Source: Actinomycetota bacterium
GTDB lineage: Bacteria > Actinomycetota > Geothermincolia > Fen-727 > Anoxymicrobiaceae
Length of the DNA: 48,192 bases
Assembly (NCBI GenBank): GCA_018896525.1
Contig: JAHIMR010000125.1
Span: 1-48,192, forward strand
Direction of reading: 5' to 3'
Shown here: positions 1 through 8,006 of the stretch, piece after piece
Numbering within the stretch: the first letter of the stretch is position 1
Layout of the letters: each line of letters starts with the position of its first letter
Translations under genes and position numbers: made by a program
Notes under the pieces: generated by a model
Database searches by the model: none
What the model saw: the letters and a program-made list of their open reading frames with translations, nothing else
Told to the model about the DNA's origin: nothing

Positions 1-1590
1 GGCACTCACGTCGCCCGGGTTCTGGATCGATATCCATTCTTCGAAAGAGCCATCATGTTCATTGTTCCTGGTGGTGCCCTCGGACAGGAACCATGAAGTG
101 CCGGGAGCGGTAGCGCCCACCTGCGAGTGACCTCCCGGCCAGGCGTTGTGGTAGATGAAATACATGGGCCGCTCCGCGATTATCGGGTTCGACGCCTCGA
201 TCTTCGCGGATACGTCCTTGTTGGGTCCGACAACACCATTCACCAGTATTGTCTCCCGGGACGTGGGGGGCATGGAGAGCGACTGCTTCTGCGTGGCCCC
301 TCCCTCAAACATATAAGTGATATCCACGGTGGTTGGCTCCGTGCCCGGGTTCATGAGTGAAATCCACTCCTCAAAACCGGGTTGGGTCGCCCCCTCGGCC
401 AGGTACCATGTCTCCGACAGCCCCGGCACCCCCGCCTCTATGGAGCCTCCGGTGCACCACCCGTGGTAGTTGAAGTACATCGGGCGCTCGACCACGACCG
501 GTTGCGTCGAGGTCACGCGCGCCGACACGTCCTTGTCGATGCCCACCGTGCCGTTGACGTCAATCGTATACCTGGAGTGCGGCCCCACCGAGACGGGCTG
601 GTCCTGGGTGGCGCCACCGGGGAACATGTAGGTGACGGTGACGTTGGCCTCGGTGTCCCCCGGGTTCTGTATGCATATCCACTCCTCGAAACCGGAATGG
701 GTCGCGCCCTCGGCCAGGTACCAGGTTGTCCCGGGCTCACTTACCCCTACCTGGTCTGTGCCACCGGGCCAGGCGCCGTGGTAGTTGAAGTACATGGGGC
801 GTTCAGCAACGATGTCCTGGTTCGATTCGACCTTCATGGAGACATCCTGGTTGGCTCCCGCGAGGAGAGCGTCATAAGTGGAGAAATCGCTCGCTGACCG
901 GGTAAGCCCCTGCAACATCCCCCCGCTGATCACGTACGCGCCGGGGTCGGCGTCCTTGACACCTTTGTAACCTGCGCGGAGAACGCCCAGGTACTGGTAC
1001 TCACAGATCCCTCCGAAGTAGAGTACCCCATCATTCTTGTAAGGTGGGGCGTCGATGTCCCACCCGGGCTCCTGCCATATCTGGTAGAACTCTACGGTGC
1101 CCTTGTACCTGTCGGCGACCGCGTGGCAGAAATCGTACCAGTCGCTCATGTTCTTCGGGGGTCCGTACCCCGGATATGCCACGTTGGGGTCATGGGCCCA
1201 GCCGGGAACCCCGCTTCCCATGGTTATGAGAATACTGTTTACTCCCATGCCCAGCGCGGCGTTAACCTGGGCATCGATATCACCCCAGTAGAAAGACCCC
1301 TTTTTCCCTTCGACGGCGTTCCAGCGCACGTATATCCTCACGTTCCTTATGTAAGTCTGCTGGGAGGTGGGGATCTTCACCTTCATCTCGTTTGCTACAT
1401 CGTGGCTGAAAAGACCAACCAGTTGCCGGTCGGCGACACCCAATCCGGAAAACGGCTTCAGGCCGCTTGGTTCGATTGCCGGCCCGCCCCCGCTGTTGCC
1501 GGAGCCCGGAGCGGAACACGCCACCACCATCACCATCGTTATCGCGAGTCCCACCGCGACTAACACCCTTGTTCGTGAAGACCTTCCCAC
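1..1590 (-). CDS. Lipoprotein: half glycosidase-like barrel fused to DUF5719-like repeats (3' end outside window)
   Basis: Open from a GTG at 1590 to the left edge (530 codons, no stop). AGGAGG lies 5 nt upstream of the GTG. Residues 9-25 form a lipoprotein signal with lipobox V-V-A-C (Cys25). Residues about 45-228 resemble the first half of a GH39/GH5-type (beta/alpha)8 barrel: RNVRIYVRW, then RYKG, then YQIWQEP with Glu174 where the acid/base Glu of the usual W-N-E-P motif would be (here W-Q-E-P). The barrel stops after an ISGGM strand. From about residue 246 the protein continues in the middle of a DUF5719-like unit (DVSMKV, then AERPMYFNYHG), followed by further units of the variant WYLAEGAT...FEEW. 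The second half of the barrel, with the expected nucleophile, is absent. Probably a surface carbohydrate-binding protein; catalysis is doubtful. Confidence 0.8.
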   Translation of the reverse strand, partial: MGRSSRTRVLVAVGLAITMVMVVACSAPGSGNSGGGPAIEPSGLKPFSGLGVADRQLVGLFSHDVANEMKVKIPTSQQTYIRNVRIYVRWNAVEGKKGSFYWGDIDAQVNAALGMGVNSILITMGSGVPGWAHDPNVAYPGYGPPKNMSDWYDFCHAVADRYKGTVEFYQIWQEPGWDIDAPPYKNDGVLYFGGICEYQYLGVLRAGYKGVKDADPGAYVISGGMLQGLTRSASDFSTYDALLAGANQDVSMKVESNQDIVAERPMYFNYHGAWPGGTDQVGVSEPGTTWYLAEGATHSGFEEWICIQNPGDTEANVTVTYMFPGGATQDQPVSVGPHSRYTIDVNGTVGIDKDVSARVTSTQPVVVERPMYFNYHGWCTGGSIEAGVPGLSETWYLAEGATQPGFEEWISLMNPGTEPTTVDITYMFEGGATQKQSLSMPPTSRETILVNGVVGPNKDVSAKIEASNPIIAERPMYFIYHNAWPGGHSQVGATAPGTSWFLSEGTTRNNEHDGSFEEWISIQNPGDVSA

Positions 1591-1735
1591 TCCTGCCTCC
1601 TGTCTCCCGTGTTTTCTTTCTTAGACGCTCGAGGACGGTTCCGGTTCGCCACTTGATCCCGGACGGTCACCCCTGCCAACTGTACGGAGCATTCGACAAC
1701 CGCCCTGCGCGTCCCTTGCGCCTGTTCGCGCCGGG

Positions 1736-2935
1736 TCACATTCCGTTGCCGTTCAATACCTCCGCGGCGAACTCGATATACTGCCTGGCCGTGTTCTGAA
1801 TATCGTGATTGGCAAGTACGTACTTCCTGGCGGTCTCGCCCAGCGACTTTCTCTCGGCGGGGTCCTTCATTAGGCGTTGCAGGGTCCCCGCGAGTTCATC
1901 TTCCTCTTCGTCGCCGGTGGTTATCTTCAGGCAACATTCGTCCGGCATCTCGCTGAACGCGTAGTGGTCCGAGACAATAATCGGACTCCCCGCCCCCATC
2001 ATCATGATCACGCTACCGCTGGTCTCACCGGCGCTGGGGTGCCTCAACGCCACGAAGGCGTCAGGCACGTTCAGGTACTCTCGGAACGTACGGGTGTCCA
2101 CGAACCCCGTTACCAGGACGTTCTCGTCCAGGCCGAGGTCCTCAATCAGGTGTAGCGCGTTACAGCCGGGCAGCATCTTGCCGACCAGGAGCAGTTTTAC
2201 AAGCCGTCCCCGCCCATTCAGCGAAGCCAGTGCCTTGAGCAGTACATCGATGCGCTTGCTGGCGGTCATGTACCCGTGGCAACCCACTATGAAATCATCG
2301 GCGCTGAACCCGAGTATCTCCCGCACCAGCTCCGGCGACCTCATCCTGTCCTGAGATGGCGGCGCGTAAGGATGCGGAACCACCCTGACCTTCGCCCGGT
2401 TGTTGACCTCCAACACCTTCCGGCGGGCGAACTCACTGTGCACTATTATCCCCAGGCTACTGTCGACAAGGCGGTCCACCATCGGGTAATCGTACCAGGA
2501 GTTCTCGTCGCGGTCCTCGAGCGTTGTCTTCACTATCCGGGACCTCTCAGTCTTGTAGCAGTAATCGAGCTCCCGCAGGTATCCCTTCACGTCGTTGTTG
2601 CCCACCGTCTGTGAGAACACGAAGTGGTGCAGCATCGGCTCGTGGAGCACTACCAGTCCCGGGTACTGGAGCAACGTCGAGTAGATGTAGGAGTGTTTCT
2701 CGTTGTTCCCCATGTGGTAGATGTTGATGTCGTAATCGTTTGTGCCGTTGTTCCTTACAAAAGTACGATAGTCCTCTATCTTGAAGCAGTCGTGGAGCCA
2801 CGACGCCGACGGCCGGTAACCGTCGACGATCAGGTCAATAGGCCCGTAGCCGGACAGGTACTCCAGAAGATCCTCGGAGTAATCAGATACTCCCGACTTT
2901 ATTGGGTTTAACGGGCTAAAATACGCGATTTTCAA
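1736..2935 (-). CDS. GT-B glycosyltransferase (GT4-like)
   Basis: 399 residues, TTG start with AAGGG about 7 nt upstream. The N-terminus MKIAYFSPLNPIKSGVSDYS has the glycine-containing loop of GT4 acceptor domains. The C-terminal half has the donor-domain order: FIVGCHGYMTASKRIDVLL, a VTGFVD strand, then RHPSAGETSGSVIMMMGAG and a C-terminal helix. The usual E-x7-E pair is reduced to one Glu (GETSG), as in a GT4-like subfamily with the R-x-P-[ST]-x-G-E-x-S-G signature. A soluble cytoplasmic enzyme transferring a sugar from a nucleotide donor to a lipid-linked glycan is the family expectation; donor and acceptor cannot be read from sequence. It is separated from the upstream methyltransferase by a palindrome and an AT-rich stretch, so it may have its own promoter. 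Confidence 0.85.
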   Translation of the reverse strand: MKIAYFSPLNPIKSGVSDYSEDLLEYLSGYGPIDLIVDGYRPSASWLHDCFKIEDYRTFVRNNGTNDYDINIYHMGNNEKHSYIYSTLLQYPGLVVLHEPMLHHFVFSQTVGNNDVKGYLRELDYCYKTERSRIVKTTLEDRDENSWYDYPMVDRLVDSSLGIIVHSEFARRKVLEVNNRAKVRVVPHPYAPPSQDRMRSPELVREILGFSADDFIVGCHGYMTASKRIDVLLKALASLNGRGRLVKLLLVGKMLPGCNALHLIEDLGLDENVLVTGFVDTRTFREYLNVPDAFVALRHPSAGETSGSVIMMMGAGSPIIVSDHYAFSEMPDECCLKITTGDEEEDELAGTLQRLMKDPAERKSLGETARKYVLANHDIQNTARQYIEFAAEVLNGNGM

Positions 2936-2944
2936 ACAATACCC

Positions 2945-2990
2945 TTCTAGACAACGACATAATAATACAATAATACAAAATATATATACG
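2945..2990. promoter_or_regulatory. AT-rich promoter-like island
   Basis: A short run made almost only of A and T (TATATATA, repeated TATTATTG/TAATAATAC words), unique in this GC-rich window. It lies directly upstream of the GT4 gene that starts at 2935. Several overlapping -10-like hexamers (TATTAT) can be drawn on the minus strand, but no single -35/-10 pair is convincing. Inferred promoter region. Confidence 0.4.
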
Positions 2991-3012
2991 CTGGAGAGCT
3001 GAAAAAGCGGAC

Positions 3013-3049
3013 AAATGACGCACTGGTGCCTGTCACCAGTGCGTCATTT
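3013..3049. terminator. Perfect 16-bp stem palindrome, likely terminator / REP-like element
   Basis: Two 16-bp arms pair perfectly around the loop CCTGT; the plus-strand arm ends in a run of five T. On the minus strand it follows the stop of the methyltransferase at 3058 by 8 nt, so it can act as a terminator for that operon. Its core GGTGCCTGTCACC belongs to the palindrome family seen at 7643, 16497, 31234 and 37990. Confidence 0.65.
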
Positions 3050-3057
3050 TTCGGGTG

Positions 3058-4215
3058 TTAGCGGTGGCGGCGCAGTTTGGCCCGGAGAAACCGCAGCGTC
3101 CGCAGGGGGCCGCGCGACTTGAGGGCTTCGTTCTCAGCTGACAGAGCTTCAATGTCACGCCGGAGCGCCTCGAACTCCAGGGCCTGTTCCTTTCCCGCCT
3201 CGCCAAGCTCTGTTACGAGTCGCTGGGCTTCCTTGAGCCTGCGGTTGAGCTCGAGTATCTCCTCTTCCTGCCGGGAAATCGTGTCCAACTTTTCCCTTCC
3301 CGTCCTCGATGTCTTCTCGACCGATGTTACCGCTTTCCTCTTGCGCCCGACAAGGACAACGAAATCCGATGACAGGTAGTCACGCGCCGTGTGCGCGTCG
3401 TCAAGGGCGATTATCATCTTGAGAAGAGCCGCGTCACAGGGGTCCCCCTCGTCAAAGTTGCCGATTATGCCTTCCAGCAGCGGGTGGAGCAGCGCGCCTC
3501 CTATCTCCTTGAGTTCAACGGTCTCGAAGAACCTGGATACCACACCCAGAACCTCGGAGGAGCGCACCGCCTCCGAGGGGTCCGCCTCTATCATGTGGCC
3601 GATTGGCTTTCTCTCGATAGAGTCGTGGGCCTCGCCTGTGATGCTGTTGTGCCTGTAGCGGTCCGGTATGACGGCGTAGACCCTGTTCACGAGGTCAAGC
3701 TGGCGGTCGGTCCACTGGAATCGGTCCGGGCCCACGAACTCGTGCATTATGAGCAGACCTCCGTCGTTCAGCGAGCGGTGGACCTCCGATAGGCAGTGCT
3801 CCAGGTTGGTGACGTGGTGCAGAGCGGCGGCGGAAACCACGAAGTCGTAGCGCTCCTCCTCCAGAGAGTCCCGGTTCAGGTCGAGCTTCCGGTATGTGAC
3901 CGGCCTGCCGCAGGCCGCTTCCCCGGCGAGCCTGACCGCTTCGGCGGAGATGTCGACGCCTTCCATCGCCGTGCTGTACCCCCCGTCGATGATGTGACGC
4001 TCGATATAGCCCGAGCCGCTCCCCAGGCTAAGGCCGACCTCAACGGGACTGTCGAGGTGCTTGCCGGCGGCCCAATCGACCCAGTAGGCCTCGTCGTCGC
4101 CGGTGACCTTGCGGTTGATATACCGCTCGGTCAGTGGGTGCTCTGCCCAGGCAATCGACCTCATCAACTCGCTGTCTTCACGAAACGAGGTCTGCTCACC
4201 CCAGCATGAAGCCAC
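3058..4215 (-). CDS. Class I SAM methyltransferase with C-terminal coiled coil
   Basis: The open frame extends to 4677, but that part overlaps the upstream gene and reads as low-complexity Arg/Pro sequence, so the start lies below 4311. GTG 4215 (385 aa) is chosen; GTG 4266 is the main alternative, and neither has a strong ribosome site. The methyltransferase core shows motif I as GLSLGSGSGYIER, then GVDISAEAVRLA, then DFVVSAAALHHV and a GGLLIMHE strand, i.e. a ubiE/Methyltransf_11-like fold. The last 70 residues form a heptad-rich helix (EEILELNRRLKEAQRL onward) ending in a very basic tail (RTLRFLRAKLRRHR). The family methylates small molecules or sugars. The coiled coil suggests oligomerisation or docking on a glycan-assembly complex. 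Last gene before the palindrome at 3013. Confidence 0.75.
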   Translation of the reverse strand: MASCWGEQTSFREDSELMRSIAWAEHPLTERYINRKVTGDDEAYWVDWAAGKHLDSPVEVGLSLGSGSGYIERHIIDGGYSTAMEGVDISAEAVRLAGEAACGRPVTYRKLDLNRDSLEEERYDFVVSAAALHHVTNLEHCLSEVHRSLNDGGLLIMHEFVGPDRFQWTDRQLDLVNRVYAVIPDRYRHNSITGEAHDSIERKPIGHMIEADPSEAVRSSEVLGVVSRFFETVELKEIGGALLHPLLEGIIGNFDEGDPCDAALLKMIIALDDAHTARDYLSSDFVVLVGRKRKAVTSVEKTSRTGREKLDTISRQEEEILELNRRLKEAQRLVTELGEAGKEQALEFEALRRDIEALSAENEALKSRGPLRTLRFLRAKLRRHR

Positions 4216-4310
4216 TCTCTCGTCTCTGGAACCATGGAGCTTGTCGCCCGACCGCAATAGAACCACACTCCCAAGGTGTTGAGTGCACCGTCCCGGTGCA
4301 AGGCGGGAAG

Positions 4311-5588
4311 TCAAGAGCTCACCAGGTCGCCGCAGCGGGTGACAACCGCGTACTCGCGATGACTGAAGAGGATACGGTTTATCTTGACGAAGTTCTGGTT
4401 CACTTGATGGAAGAGTTCCTGCTCGTGGGGGTCGATGATGGCTCCACGCGAGGAGAGCTCCAACTCTTCCAGGTTCTCCTCGGGGGGCAGGGGGTTCAAG
4501 AACATAACGGTCGGCTCCATGAAACCGCACGAGAGGCATAACAACTTCAATGTCTCGGGGTGCATCGGGTGTATCCTGTCGGAGTCTTCCAACGCGTAGT
4601 TGGCCACCGCGTACAGCGAGAACGGGTTCGGCGTCTCGATGATGAGAACCGCGTCGCCCTCCAGTTTCTTGCGACACAGGTTCAGCATCCTGATAAGCCG
4701 ACCCGGTGGCTGATGCCCCGCGAAACGCGAGAGCACCACCCCGTCCAGGGAACCGTTCGGCAGGGCCTCCAGGTAATCGAAGACATCCACCTTGCTCACG
4801 TCCAGATCGTTATCGCGGCAAAAACCGACCAGGGTAGCGTCGCTCTCAATCCCCCTGGCGTTTATTCCCTCCCGGGAAAGAATCTGCAGTAGCTCGCCTC
4901 TACCACACCCGATGGCCAGGAAGTTCCGGCACCCGCGTAAATACGGCAGGTATACCCTCTGGCGGTCCCGGACCATGCGTGGGGAGCCGTGGATCCTCTG
5001 CTCCAGGGTCAGCACATCCAGGGAGTCCAGTAGCTCATCGGCCTCTCCGTCGCCGTTTCCCGCGGGTTTCTCCACCGGTGGTGCCCGGACCGGCTCTTTG
5101 CCCCGGAGAAGATTGATCTCATTCTCGAAGTCCAGCATCCGGCCCTGGAGGTACCTGTTCATGAAAAGGATGTTCGCACGGAACAGGGCCAGGTCCCTGC
5201 GCATGATAGTGCTCAAGATGTCCTCGTTTATCTGCAGATGGTCGAGGTACCTCTTCATATCGTTGATGCTACGGGTAACGTAGGCGTTGAAGAGGCGCTG
5301 GTTGTCCATAGCGGGATTGACGTACCACCCCATCAATCTCCTGGCGACCCTCTTGACCAGCGAGAGAAACGGGCCTAGAACGCGCCGCCCCGATTCCAAC
5401 CTGCCGGGCAGGTTCTGATCGTAGTAGGCGTTGGTCAGATGGAGGTTCTCCATCAAGGTGTCCTCATCGAAGGGGTCTATCCTGTGCCCGTTGGAGGTTC
5501 TCTCTCTGAGACGTTGCCTGAGCTCGTCAAGACTCCCTGAACCTGGAGCCTCGGGGCCGTCCGGCCCTGGTTCTGTTTTCCGCGACAA
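4311..5588 (-). CDS. Methyltransferase-like protein with N-terminal WYVNP helical module
   Basis: 425 residues from a TTG with GGTGGTGA-type spacing. Residues about 80-190 are helical and include GWYVNPAMDNQRLFNAYVTR, a motif shared with the genes at 8007 and 21722. The C-terminal half has a class I methyltransferase fold: FLAIGCGRGELLQIL, GIESDATL, a VVLSRFAGH strand and VLIIETPNPFSLY. Against the paralogue at 8007 (VLDLGCGRG, LSQVAEH) the motif I Asp has become Ala and the AEH Glu has become Gly, so activity may be altered. The R-I-H-P-M-H-P-E-T segment, also present in 8007, is intact and probably marks substrate specificity. It sits 61 nt below the GT2-GT4 fusion and likely shares its transcript. 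Called a glycan-modifying methyltransferase or scaffold by context. Confidence 0.78.
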   Translation of the reverse strand: MSRKTEPGPDGPEAPGSGSLDELRQRLRERTSNGHRIDPFDEDTLMENLHLTNAYYDQNLPGRLESGRRVLGPFLSLVKRVARRLMGWYVNPAMDNQRLFNAYVTRSINDMKRYLDHLQINEDILSTIMRRDLALFRANILFMNRYLQGRMLDFENEINLLRGKEPVRAPPVEKPAGNGDGEADELLDSLDVLTLEQRIHGSPRMVRDRQRVYLPYLRGCRNFLAIGCGRGELLQILSREGINARGIESDATLVGFCRDNDLDVSKVDVFDYLEALPNGSLDGVVLSRFAGHQPPGRLIRMLNLCRKKLEGDAVLIIETPNPFSLYAVANYALEDSDRIHPMHPETLKLLCLSCGFMEPTVMFLNPLPPEENLEELELSSRGAIIDPHEQELFHQVNQNFVKINRILFSHREYAVVTRCGDLVSS

Positions 5589-5649
5589 CTTCTCACCACC
5601 TTCGAGGATGCGACATGGGTAAATATGAGATTATCATAGCACAGTCGGC

Positions 5650-7458
5650 TTAACCTGATATCTCGAGAAGCCGCGTCTTGATGCGCTTGGCGGCATCCAG
5701 CCAGGTCCACTTTTCCCTGGCGCTGATAGAGGCGCGGAGTCCCCTGGCGCGGCCCTCCCCGGGGTTCTCATAGACGTGCCTCATGAGTGATGCCAGGTGG
5801 TCCACATCGGGGTCGGCCCACTCGAAGCCCTCGTAGTAGGGACACTTGGCGACCGCCGGGATCATCCGTTTCACCTCGATGGGATAACCGACCTCCTCGT
5901 TGAAGAACTCGGTCTGCGCGCTCCAGGGGGTGCTTATCACCGGCAGGCCGCAGGCCATCGCCTCCAGGGTGGGCATTCCCCATCCCTCACCCCTGGTGGG
6001 CAAAACGAAGCAGTCGCTGGAGCAGTAGAGCGAACCCATCTGGTAACTTGGCACTTTCTGATTCAGCACAAGCACCACCGGCGCCCGGTCGGGGCGAAGC
6101 CGCATCGCTTCCACCTGTCGCTCGATGTTCGCCGCGGGGTCGTTGTTGATGACCTTGAGGAGCAGAAGAACGTCATCGGAGGAAGAGAACTCCTGGTTGT
6201 ACGCCTTGAGAAGTATCTCCGGTGCCTTGCGCTCGCCCCATTCGAAGACCGACATGAAAACGTACCGGCCGTCCTGCTTCCGGGAACTGATGAACGGGTT
6301 GAAGTAGTTGATGTCGACCCCCAGCGGCATGACGTTAATCGGCCTGTCCACGCCACTCTCCTTAAACGTCTCCAGGTTGAAGTGAGATGGCACCCATATT
6401 TCGTCCAGGGCGTTTGCCTGCTCCACCCAGTCCGCCGGTATCCCGGTGACCTCCAGCATCGAGTAGCCGACCCTGTACTTGCCGCTGTTCTTGAAGAAAA
6501 CGTCTCCCTGCCCATAGACCACCTGGGTCACGCCCAGGTCCTTCGGCTTGCGGCGGACCTCCATGATGCGCTCGTCGTCGTTGGGCGGTTCCTCGACCCC
6601 GTAGACGAAACCGTAGCGGACATCCACGTCCAGCGCCTCCAATGCCAGGACCAGGTACTGGGAAGACACCGCGTACCCTGAGGGCGCGTTTATCCAGGAG
6701 TGCCACATAACCCTGGTCTGGTACCTGTCGTGATAGCGCCGGCTCCAGCGGTCCCGGAAGGCGGAACGATATCCCTCCCTGGGCCTGCCGTGGACGGTCT
6801 CGCGCGGCTCCGGCAACTGGTGGAGCGCGACCTTTGTGCCGCCGGTGCAGGTAACTGGTAGTCCGGCTTCCTTCACCTTGAGACAGAAGTCGATATCGTC
6901 GTACCCGTCTCCAAGGGCATCGTCGAACCCGCCGGCGCCGTCAATCGCCTCCCGCGAGGCGTACATGCAGTTCGCGCTCACCCCCTCGACCTCCCGGGCG
7001 TAGTAGTACTGGTTGATATCCCTCTTGAAACCACCCACCGGGTACAGGTCGAGATCCGGCTGGATCACGTGGTAGCCGGCGTTTACTATCAAACCCCGGT
7101 CGTCCACCAGCTTGCAGCCCATTACCCCCCGCCCATCTCCAGACTCCACCTCATCGGCCAGGCATTCGAGCCACTGGGGATCCACTATCTCCGCGTGAGC
7201 CGACAGGAACACCACGTCGTCGCCGGAACCGCTCATTGGGCGGTTCTTCCTCTCCCCGGGCGTGGCGTTGTCATCCACCCTCACCGTCTCGAACCCCAGC
7301 GCGGAAAGGTTCTCGCCGACCCTGGCCGCCTCACGCTGCGTGACGACAACGACCTTTCGCGCCTCCGCGGCCAGAGGGTCTTCTGTAAGCGAACGCCCCA
7401 GGGCGGTGATGTCTGTGCCGGGTTCCCAGTCGTGTATTACTATTGTTAAGCCTTTCAA
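5650..7458 (-). CDS. Two-domain glycosyltransferase, degenerate GT2 + GT4
   Basis: 602 residues from TTG 7458, preceded by GAGGTGA at good spacing. Residues 1-250 follow a GT2 (GT-A) fold: an edge strand TIVIHDW, a VMGCKLVDD strand, ANCMYASREAIDGAGGFD and DIDFCLKVKEAG. However, the DxD region reads VFLSAHAEI where the paralogue at 19917 has LLLNNDTEI, so the metal-binding acids are missing. Residues 260-600 are a GT4 (GT-B) domain: VMPLGVDINYFNP, then FVLPTRGEGWGMPTLEAMACG with a proper E-x7-E. The GT4 half is therefore probably the active one. Such fusions usually add consecutive sugars in O-antigen or capsule loci. The upstream 550 bp is a repeat block, so transcription of this gene may start or be punctuated there. 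Confidence 0.85.
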   Translation of the reverse strand: MKGLTIVIHDWEPGTDITALGRSLTEDPLAAEARKVVVVTQREAARVGENLSALGFETVRVDDNATPGERKNRPMSGSGDDVVFLSAHAEIVDPQWLECLADEVESGDGRGVMGCKLVDDRGLIVNAGYHVIQPDLDLYPVGGFKRDINQYYYAREVEGVSANCMYASREAIDGAGGFDDALGDGYDDIDFCLKVKEAGLPVTCTGGTKVALHQLPEPRETVHGRPREGYRSAFRDRWSRRYHDRYQTRVMWHSWINAPSGYAVSSQYLVLALEALDVDVRYGFVYGVEEPPNDDERIMEVRRKPKDLGVTQVVYGQGDVFFKNSGKYRVGYSMLEVTGIPADWVEQANALDEIWVPSHFNLETFKESGVDRPINVMPLGVDINYFNPFISSRKQDGRYVFMSVFEWGERKAPEILLKAYNQEFSSSDDVLLLLKVINNDPAANIERQVEAMRLRPDRAPVVLVLNQKVPSYQMGSLYCSSDCFVLPTRGEGWGMPTLEAMACGLPVISTPWSAQTEFFNEEVGYPIEVKRMIPAVAKCPYYEGFEWADPDVDHLASLMRHVYENPGEGRARGLRASISAREKWTWLDAAKRIKTRLLEISG

Positions 7459-7508
7459 TATAGGTTCACCTCTGCTTGTCTAGCCAAAGGGGTCAGGCCT
7501 CGCCCGCC

Positions 7509-7676
7509 GGCAGTTGCACGGTGTCTCCCTTGTAGCGCCGGCATCTTGCCGGCATAGAAATGCGCCACTGGTGCCAGGCACCTGCGACCGCGGGCAGTTG
7601 CACGGTGTCTCCCTTGTAGCGCTGGCATCTTGCCGGCATCGGAATGCGCCACTGGTGCCAGGCACCACTGGCGCAT
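7509..7676. repeat. 84-bp direct tandem duplication
   Basis: Two units, 7509-7592 and 7593-7676. Each starts GGCAGTTGCACGGTGTCTCC, carries a CGCCGGCATCTTGCCGGCAT dyad and ends in a GCGCCACTGGTGCCAGGCAC core. The units differ at only a few bases apart from their last bases. Confidence 0.8.
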
Positions 7677-7677
7677 T
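7643..7677. repeat. 35-bp palindrome with TGGTGCCAGGCACCA core
   Basis: The 17-base arms around a central A match except for one position. The same core recurs at 16497-16525 and in the other intergenic elements. REP-like; could form a stable hairpin in RNA from either strand. Confidence 0.7.
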
Positions 7678-7686
7678 TCTTTCTTG

Positions 7687-7990
7687 AGGGGGGAGGGGTC
7701 TCTCCCCTGGGCTGTTGCATACTGGGGTGTGCAAAAGGGGCCAGGCCCCTTTTGAACATTGTTTAGTGGGTAAAATACTTGCGTTTTTAGATTGACCCCT
7801 TTTGCAAGGCAGGGTGGGGAGGTTGGGGTCACGCCACTGGGCATATGCATTGTGGGGCGTGGGTTTGAGCAAAGAGTTGAACGGCACATGCCCATGGTTG
7901 GCGTTCTTGTCTGGCCGCCGCTTGTCTTACATGAGGGGTCAGGCCTTCTAGCGAACAATTCATTCTCTGGCGTGCGATATAAGGCCTTAC
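7687..7990. repeat. Mosaic long repeat, copy 1
   Basis: Contains GGGCATATGCATTGTGGGGC, then a GCACATGCCC word, GGCGTTCTTGTCTG, the CCGCCGCTTGTCTTACATGA word, and GGGGTCAGGCCTTCTAG. The same words in the same order occur in copies 2 and 3 (31316 and 32790). Confidence 0.7.
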
Positions 7991-8006
7991 CCCACTGTTC
8001 AGACAA

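Larger units (their letters stand above)
7459..8006. repeat. Intergenic repeat block (about 550 bp, no gene)
   Basis: No credible gene; open frames here are low-complexity and run through repeats. It holds, in order: an AAAGGGGTCAGGCCT motif (7486-7501), an 84-bp tandem duplication, a 35-bp palindrome, a GGGGAGGGGTCTCTCCCC stretch, a perfect A4G4-CCAGG-C4T4 palindrome near 7733-7756, and one copy of a mosaic repeat that recurs near 31320-31560 and 32790-32990. Confidence 0.75.

Noticed and set aside
4216-4677. N-terminal extension of the methyltransferase at 3058
   Set aside because: Overlaps the upstream gene by more than 360 nt and reads as unstructured Arg/Pro sequence.
7455-8006. 183-residue minus-strand frame in the repeat block
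   Set aside because: Made of translated repeats, including duplicated CLAPVAH-type words; not protein-like.
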